DNA of 64,000 nucleotides from Pachyseris speciosa (taxonomy: Eukaryota; Cnidaria; Anthozoa; Scleractinia; Pachyseridae): the NCBI GenBank assembly GCA_016490735.1, contig JAEMWC010001188.1, positions 42,501 through 106,500 of the forward strand, read 5' to 3'. Below are positions 56,684 through 64,000 of the stretch, in pieces; the first letter of the stretch is position 1, and each line of letters starts with the position of its first letter. The notes below the pieces were generated by a model. That model was not told the DNA's origin. It searched no databases and was given only the letters and a program-made list of their open reading frames with translations. A program made the translations under genes and the position numbers.

Positions 56684-57995
56684 AGGTTTGTGACACTACG
56701 GTTTGTGACCTTGTTCCTATTTATTATGCTTCTTTAATAAAAAATAAACATATCTTGAAGAAAGCTTGCCCTGTCCAAAACAATCGGACTCCTCAAAACA
56801 GTCACCTTTTTCAAACATGAACATTTTTATAGGGGAAGGGAAACTTAAGACAGTTCTGTTGGTGTCAACGAGACCAAAACACATATCACTCACCATGTCT
56901 CTTTGGTATTCGCACATCAAGCTCAAACAAGTAAAACTGAGCTAAATATCGCTTTCTCATTCTCAACAGGGACGTTGAACTGAATGTTCTCATTACAATT
57001 ACTTAACGATAGAGCAGTTTTCAACTGAGTGTCGATTATCATTTTTATTTCTGATTAAACTGTGTGTTTGCATCGGATAAAATTCATTATGTTCCGTTAC
57101 TTGAGGTCACAACTGAAAAAAATATTCTCGCCAGTATCACGAGTGAAACCAAAGCAAATCGTGACTTTCTCAGACGACTAACACCGTTCAGATGCACGTG
57201 CTTCAAGTTCTGATTGGGTTGTTTTGTTGGGAACGTCATTGTAATTAGGTGATTCTGTTTGAGTTAAACGGTACTCGATAGAAAACCACCCAGAAATCCT
57301 GTTTATTATTTGGTGCGAACCCTTTCTTGATTAATGATAAAGCTAGTGGCCCAAGCGACCTCTCTAGAACAGTCCGTTAATGAGTATTTCAGTTGGGTTT
57401 GCATCACACTGTTCAGTTGAATATCAAATAAATATTCTAAACTTTATACTGAAGTATTATATAAGTACAGACAATCAGATGAGAAATCAAATAAACATTC
57501 ACATCGAAACGTCTATCGGCTTGGTCTAAATAATTCATACATCGAATAAATATCGAGCTGATTAAATAACTTATTTCCTGTGTTCTTGCAATTTCTAAAT
57601 AACTGGAGAACTGCGTTCATTAATTATAAAAAGCCACTCTGCATCGAGCAGGTGAAATTCTTCGCCTAGTTTTCTTAGAAATGTTCAAACTGTATGGTGA
57701 ATAATTTTTGATAGCCTCATGTTTCTAGAAAATATCATGATTCAAACTGTCCGTCGAAAAGCAGCAAGTTAGTATGCCATAATACAACAGTTTTCAGTTG
57801 ACTGTGGTGTGAAAAGGAATTTCGCTTTGTGATCGGGGCGTTGGTTAACCGATTAGATAACGAAGCGAAGCCACTCGTGACCGTTTCGCGAGTCTCTTAC
57901 AAATACTTTCTTCGAGTTTTGATTGGTTCCTTACGTTGGTTACATTTTTTGCAATTGTTTTCAAAGCGATTATTCTTTGTTTAGCCTTACAACAC
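56684..57995. other. Intergenic sequence 3' of the divergent secreted gene
   Basis: AT-rich. No gene or repeat recognised. The poly(A) site of the minus-strand gene should lie near its right end but was not pinned down. Confidence 0.3.
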
Positions 57996-59524
57996 TCAAC
58001 TGATAGCCATTGTGCAATTAAAATTTATCGCCAATGTCCTTCCGCGTCCAAAATTTACAATTTTTGGTACTTCTTGGCATCCTTTATGTCTTTTGCAAAC
58101 GGGAATTGCGAAGAAATGGTTATAGATAATGCGATATTCATATCGTTTAATGCAATTATTCTTCAGCCTGTCGCTTCTAGTGAAACGTGTTCTTGTGAAA
58201 TCTCCATCAGCAACTTTTCCCTGGTTTCGTGACTTGCCAAGTTCCCGTCCTGCTTCTTCTCTTTCGTTTGAAGCATCTTTAATTGCCTTTCCTGGAGGAT
58301 TGCTTGTCAAGCCAGTTTCCCTCCTTGCTTGCTCGAAAATACTGGAAGTATCTTCAACGTCAGGATCTATCTGGTTTGTTTTGAACTCCGTAGCCTCGTT
58401 TTCTGCTTGAGCGCCTTTTTTCGAAGTGTTTTCAACCTTATAGTCATCGGAAAGAAGCAAGGGATCTGTAGGTCTGGCGTAAACTTCCAAATAACAACTT
58501 GAAGTTAAGAGCAACACCATAATGTTGAAAGGAGATTGGAAGGAGACCTATAACAGACAAAAAATATATATTAAGGGCCAGCTTTCCTGGGCCTGCTAAA
58601 CTGGCAATTAAAAGATTGTAAAAAGGTAATGGCTATTTATTTATTTTCACTTATTGATAATAAATTAAACGCTAGAAGCATTTCCCGTCAATTTGGGCAC
58701 GTGGCACGGTCCTTCTTGGACGGCAGCCTTATACAGTTTTTATAGCTTTCCCCTAAAACAGTTAATTAATAATAATAATTATTATTATTATTATGACCTG
58801 CAATGCAACGAAACCTGGTACGACCATTCCCCAGAGGCAGTAATGAAAAATGACCAATCTCAAGCAGTTTAAGGCCTGGGTTTAGAAATATCTTCAGAAA
58901 TATGGTTAATCGCCAATATCTTTCTCCAGATTGCCTAGAACCGGATGAAACTTTGCCTGAAGATAAATCTTGTTGTCCTTGTTTGCCTTAAGGTATGATT
59001 TTGATCACGTGATCAGTCACGTGATCAAAATTTCAAAAATTCTTAAATCAGCGATGCGGTAGCGGATTTTAAGTGAAGTAACTGTGGGATTTCAGAATTC
59101 AAACAGACCATCATTCAGATCATAACAGGTCCGATATAGTAGTATTGGAGAAGGCGGGCAGAGTGTACCACATTATCGATGTGGCGTGTTCTTTTGATAC
59201 ATGCATAGCAGAAAAAGAACAGGAAAAGATCGACCACTATCAGGACTTAAAAATGGAAATACAAAAGATATGGAATTACAGAAGCGTGTCTGTTATCCCA
59301 GTTGTAGTTGGGGCACTTGGAGCAGTGACTAAAAAACTTGCCGATGTGGATTCCTAAGATAGGAACACCTGGAATCTTCAACCTACTCCAGAAAGCTTGC
59401 TTGTTGGGCACAGCATGCAAGAAACTTAAGAAGGACCTTACACCTCTAAGGCTATGGGAAATAGGCTGATGATCTAGGAATACGTGGCCACCAATACAAC
59501 TAATGGTGTAATAAAAAATTCTCA

Positions 59525-59555
<31 letters not shown>

Positions 59556-59756
59556 AAAAAGAAAAAGAAAAAGAATATTAATATAATATTAATAATAATT
59601 TTTGATCTTTTTCCGTTTTTGCCTGACGTCGCAAAACTGAAACTATAACTACTGGAACGCAGTTTATATTAAAGTAAATGATTAAATATCGATGATTAAG
59701 TTCGAACAAAGAGCAAAACAAAAGGAGACATTTACCAGTTTGAAGAACATGAACAT
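57996..59756 (-). CDS. Divergent relative of the secreted Cys-rich gene (2 exons, 190 aa)
   Basis: Exon 1 (59756-59736) codes only MFMFFKL; a phase-0 GT-AG intron follows, and exon 2 (58547-57996) completes 190 residues. The layout equals the gene at 40.6 kb: seven-codon first exon, signal peptide finished in exon 2 and an ARP motif at residues 31-33 (30-32 there). An acidic propeptide is followed by a furin-like RTRFTR (126-131), then a C-terminal domain with cysteines at about 139, 158, 164 and 185. The spacing CI-x17-CK-x3-GC is identical to the other gene (69, 88, 94), and both end in a Thr-hydrophobic-aromatic-Asn/Asp-Cys strand. It has half the cysteines and a longer prodomain. Function unknown; the processing site suggests a secreted signalling or effector peptide. 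Confidence 0.7.
58999..59030. repeat. Perfect palindrome with two CACGTG E-boxes
   Basis: TTTTGATCACGTGA and its exact complement around a TCAG loop, inside the intron of the divergent secreted gene. It could be a protein-binding site or a transposon remnant. Confidence 0.6.
59060..59520 (+). pseudogene. Non-LTR retrotransposon C-terminal fragment in the intron
   Basis: The plus strand reads ILWDFRIQTDHHSDHNRSD, KEQEKIDHYQDLKMEIQ and VSVIPVVVGALGAVTKKL, then, after a frameshift, GTPGIFNLLQKACLLGTA. The VIPVVVGALG phrase after a KY-DL stretch is typical of the end of R2-like and related ORFs. It ends at an AAG simple repeat (59,526-59,575). Inserted antisense to the host gene. Confidence 0.65.
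59526..59590. repeat. AAG / AAAAAG simple repeat
   Basis: Ten or so AAG units followed by AAAAAG units, directly after the LINE fragment and probably its tail. Confidence 0.8.
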
Positions 59757-59848
59757 GATTCTTCGATACTTGTCCGATATTTTTTAAGTTTAAACGTTAT
59801 CTCTGTACTTGTCGCTTTGCTGAATGAAGATACTTCCTTCAGAACCAT

Positions 59849-59860
59849 TATTTATACCCC
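59849..59860 (-). promoter_or_regulatory. TATA box of the divergent secreted gene
   Basis: The minus strand reads GGGGTATAAATA about 95 bp before the ATG, the same distance and the same GGGGTATA start as in the family members at 32.9 and 40.5 kb. Confidence 0.65.
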
Positions 59861-62800
59861 TGTATGGTATGATCCGTTCGATCTAAAAATAATTTTTGTG
59901 TTTTCCCCTGTTTCGAGTTATTTTTTATTCCTCATTAATATTTTCCGTCATGTTTTACCAGTGACATGATATTTCACACGACATTGCACAATGAGTTTAG
60001 AAGTAGTACAGTGAACTTGTTAACGGCCTTCGCAACATACATTTTAAATACAACTTTCTGAGACTTAGAGATATCCAATTTGTGAATTTGCTATTCTATG
60101 ATCATGTTTCTTACGATCCGTTTTCTGAAACCAGCAACCGAGATATCTTGCCGTTTTGTTAAATGAGGGCAGTCACAACGCACTTGTTGCCATAAGTGAC
60201 AGAATTTAAAGACGTCAGTTTGCATAAGTTAGCTTCGATTAGCTATGCATGATAGGGTCAATTGCTTATGCATGGCAGCGTGATCAATTGCATACTTCAA
60301 ACTGAACGCATTTGTATCAAGCAAATGTTTATACTTTTTCAGAGAACTTATTTCGCTTTGGATTCTGTTCTTATCCGTGTGCGTCGGCTTCGGTCGCACT
60401 TTTGCTTCATCCCTGAAGAAGGACAGCATCTGTTAACCGATGGTAAAAGCCAAATAAATAGCATGTATCCGTCATGAGTCCGTGTTGCGTAGACACAGCT
60501 TTCAACGTAACGGAGTGTATCGATCAGAAAATAACATAAGTTCGGGTATTTTTCCTCCCATCACAATTATCTGCTTCATTGCTAGTAACACCGAACCTCT
60601 GGAATAAAACAAACCGTATTGCTTTTTCAGTGCTCGGAATTTCACAGTGACGCTAAGACCTGCTCCGTTATAAGGAAAATAATTATATCATGCAATGTTT
60701 ACAGTAGTCGAGGTCCTCGAAATTCTACAGTGACGCAAGTACTGATTCAAACCAGGAAAAGGCTGTCCAGAAGACTTAGAAGTTCACTCATCACATTTCA
60801 CTGAAGGAATCCTGGTTGTCGAAATACTACCTTTAGATTCCGTATTCAGTTTGCTGTATTATATTCCACCAAGGAAAATTATCTTTTCTAGCTGATCAAC
60901 GAGGCCATACTTTAATAACGGAAACCGTTAATGTACTCGAAATATGTATGGCCTTTATTAGCCGAGACGCTCAAAAAAAAGGTTATCTTCCAAGACTGTT
61001 TAGTAAATGCAACAATTTGTTGAGGAAAAAAACATTTTCTTAAATTATAAATAAAACAAAATAAAATAGCTTCCAGAAAGTAGTTATTGCTTTAATTAGA
61101 CTGTTTATGTGGTTCCAAACAGGAAGATATTATCCCAGATAAATACAAAGTACACAAATATATCAATGCTTTCATGGGCTGAAAAAGTCACCTCATATAA
61201 ATTAGTCATGCATGAAATCGATAATAACAAGCGTTCGCCTGATGGAATATTCATTCCTAGGAGCTCTCAAAGCAACACTTTAAATATTACATTCATTTAC
61301 TTTCCTTTAAGAGATTCCGGCAACATGCGTGTTACAACATCTTTACTCTCTCTCTTTGTTGTACGACGTATTTCCTTTAAGTTTAGTTAGTGCACTTATT
61401 TCCTTGTAAATACTGCTATTCTTCAAAAGGCGAAGATGTTGACATCGTTTCAACTAGAACAGAGAAAAATAAGACACTAAACGGGATTAAGTGCGCAAGG
61501 GGTTTTCCCTAACATATTTTAAAGGAACCGTCCATGGTGATGTAATGATGTCATTATGATCTACATCGAAGGACCTTGACGAATCAGCCTTACAGCTGAG
61601 GTAAGCCGGATGATTTTTAGTTAAAATAGTTCACAGCCAATGTGTTGTCTTTTGGTCGAAAGAATTCTTTTATATGCTGAATCTACTGCCGCCAGCCGTA
61701 GTCTTGGAATTCTAACGGAAGTCAAGGATTCGAATTTCAAATGCGGAAGTATTGTGACATTACGTTATGTTTCTAACCGGAACTCAACATAGCCTTACAT
61801 CATCATTTCGCGTTTTGTCCTGCTTTGCTTTTATTAGCAAGTTTGAAACACGTATAAACTAAATGACCATCTGTAAACTTTCCGAACAACTGTCAGTCCA
61901 GTTTATAACTAGCTCGTTTTGACAGTTTGCCTTAAAAACCACTGACTACTGTTCCCGCCATTGCAATTGCACTGACTCCAAATTTCTCGGATTGATTAGT
62001 CTGTTGGCCCGGCTGTTTAAATATTGTTAAATCTAATTATATTTTAAGCAAACGCACGTGTTCCAAGGATAAAAATAGTCAAATACAAAGCAGACACGAC
62101 AATAAGTTATTGTCGGTAATGTTGAAGGTATGCGCTACATACAGCAGGGATCAGCAGGGACAAAATCACTCGCAGTACACGTATGCGTAAAGAAACATGA
62201 TATTTCTCAAAAGGTCCTCCTCACGATATGACGCATAACGATCACCAAGTTGCCCTCCGTGTAGCATCTAGTAGGAACAAAATCCCCTCAATCTCCCCGA
62301 GCCCATGGGACAACTCAAGGACGCTATATTTCCTTGCTTATCAAGGTGCTCTAATTTGACCCTGTTAAACGTCCAGGCTACACCTCTCTGCTATTAATAT
62401 TCCATCAATGTGCGATTTTTGCTCCTACCAAGAGGAACAAAATGATACTAATCCAGCTAGAGTATAAAGTTACAAATTAAATAAATCGACAGTTAGCAGT
62501 TATCCTGAATTCAACACATCTTAGCTTTAAACCACAATTGGTATAACGTTTCTAATACGGATTTCCAGTCCTATCTAATACAACTGAAGCGAATCTCATT
62601 CTTTCTTTAGGCTCAAACCAATACCCTTTTTCTTGTTGCATGTTTCTGCGCTCAGTACACTGATTACTTTTGCTTTCTTTTTGGGGTCAAGGAGACGAGA
62701 TCTTCTTAAAGTGTTTGAAATGTTTGGTGTAAGCTGAGTGTAAAGCAGGTACGATTTATCACCCAAAATGTTACGATTGTGCCGCTATCTCTAAGGAACA

Positions 62801-63172
62801 ATAATCATTTGACTTCCCGTCAATAATCGCTACTGATAAACAATCATCAAAGCAGGAATACAGTGGGAAGATCAGATCTTAGCGAGGGCAATTGGAATGT
62901 AGAAAGAAATTTATGCATCCCTAAGAGACAATTTCGCAAGAATAATTTTAAAAAGCTTTAAATACATAACAATGTATGGTACTTTCAGGCTCCCTCCAAA
63001 ATGCATGTTTACCCTTAGTCTTTTTTTGGTTAGGAGTGGGCCTTAGTAAGATCTGCTTTGGCCGCATAGTTGTAAACCTGGCGTAAATACTTTTACTTTA
63101 CGAAGAACCGGCCTTTTGGACAAGCAAGAGAAGCGCGAAAAGTTTTCGCTATAGCAGGGAAAGGCACCGTCC
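59861..63172. other. Long stretch without recognised genes
   Basis: AT-rich sequence. Short frames (60,229-60,477; 61,109-61,390) have no start context, splice or motif support. No terminal repeat, RNA gene or LINE protein was seen. Confidence 0.3.
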
Positions 63173-63302
63173 GTAATTTTATTTTATTTTATTTTATTTT
63201 ATTTTATTTTATTTTATTTTATTTTATTTTATTTTATTTTATCTCATCTCATCTCATCTCATCTTATCTTATCTCATCTTATCTTATCTTATCTTATCTT
63301 AT
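63173..63302. repeat. Pentanucleotide microsatellite ATTTT then ATCTC/ATCTT
   Basis: A pure ATTTT array of about 13 units turns into ATCTC and ATCTT units over about 60 bp. Confidence 0.9.
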
Positions 63303-64000
63303 TAGCTTCGCCAGAGACTTGGCAGCGACACTACAACAGATTGCGCAAATTACTGTAGGCTCGTAACTGCAAATCCCTCCCCCATAACCACATTGGAAGG
63401 CAGACGTTAGATATCGAATTCAGTAGAGAGGCCTAATTATCAAGAAAATCGAGTTTGACTGAACTAAAACAACATGCATAATGTGAAAAGCTGTACCGTA
63501 TTGAACAAACTGAACATCGTCCTTGTATTGGGCAATTCTTGCACAGTTTTGCCTCAAACGTTTAACCTTTGCTGAACAACTACTGAAACAGAAACTCGCC
63601 ACTTTTCTTTTAAGTCTTCCCAAACAAAAGAACTAATCATACGTAAAATTACTAAGTTTCAACCTTGTTTCAGCAATTCTTTACAAACTAAATTGGGCGA
63701 TTTGTTTGCATCAGTGTCATTTTTAATGCTAATAGCGTGAATATGCAAAGCAGAATCCTTTCGATACAGACAAAATTGCGGCAACATGGGTTCTAATTGT
63801 CCCGTATAATAAAGAGACTGTGATTGTTAGAACTTTTTCCCAATTATACGCATTCAGCGTGGAGCAAACAGATTTTTTTTCGTTTTCTCGCATTTCGTGA
63901 ATCAACATCTTAAGCAACACTTTTTTGTACGTTTTCCCACTTCCAAACTGGAATAAACTCAGACAAAATTTTCAAAACTTTCCCCAAACAAAACGAAAGT
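63303..64000. other. Right edge, nothing recognised
   Basis: Contains short minus-strand frames only. A frame at 63,420-63,623 has three cysteines but no signal peptide or splice support. Confidence 0.3.

Noticed and set aside
59247..59525. Minus-strand open frame of 92 codons
   Set aside because: It is the antisense of a LINE C-terminal fragment that reads well on the plus strand.
63420..63623. Minus-strand frame with three cysteines
   Set aside because: No signal peptide, splice site, promoter or similarity to the secreted family.

Overview
The window looks like nuclear DNA of a cnidarian, most likely an anthozoan such as a stony coral. The reasons are AT-rich sequence, genes with short exons and GT-AG introns, and a dense mix of L1/Tx1-like and CR1/L2-like LINEs, tRNA-derived SINEs, TTAA and TWA DNA transposons, and uncharacterised multi-exon transposase-like proteins of a kind I associate with cnidarian genomes. 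No bacterial, organellar or rRNA sequence was seen. The organism call is an inference; no database was searched.

Left third (1-29 kb): mobile DNA. A broken CR1/L2-like LINE (1-2650, -) is followed by an L1-like LINE tail that is split by a 1.2-kb TWA-type DNA transposon carrying a 108-bp minisatellite, and then by another L1-like LINE (5.6-7.9 kb, -). At 8.27-13.33 kb (-) lies a degraded seven-exon gene for a large cysteine-containing, possibly transposase-derived protein. At 13,725-21,834 lies an 8.1-kb DNA transposon with 1-kb terminal inverted repeats, TTAA at both ends and a nearly intact four-exon transposase-like gene (1,077 codons, then one in-frame stop before a SAP-like tail). It is followed by a twin-primed (5'-inverted) LINE with a SINE inside it, and by a mosaic of L1-like LINE pieces with an exact 359-bp tandem duplication.

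Middle and right (31-60 kb): a block of roughly 4-6 kb segmental duplications (units A, B, C, D; small remnant at 29.3 kb) built around a two-exon gene for a small secreted cysteine-rich protein. Unit B holds the only intact copy (40,608-42,000). A and D are pseudogenes with different lesions, and C has lost the gene. A divergent relative on the minus strand (57,996-59,756) keeps a TATA box about 100 bp before the ATG, a seven-codon first exon with a phase-0 intron, an ARP motif after the signal peptide and identical spacing of three cysteines. The units have been invaded by different elements: piggyBac-like TTAA elements in A and D, a foldback element in and beside B, a 2.1-kb TIR element with nested LINE and MITE in C, and in C a tandem-repeat insertion that carries three copies of a type I hammerhead ribozyme and is flanked by a 15-bp target-site duplication, the hallmark of an animal retrozyme.

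Far right (60-64 kb): no recognisable gene, only AT-rich sequence and a pentanucleotide microsatellite. The three items most worth following are the hammerhead retrozyme, the TTAA long-TIR transposon with its transposase, and the secreted cysteine-rich gene family.
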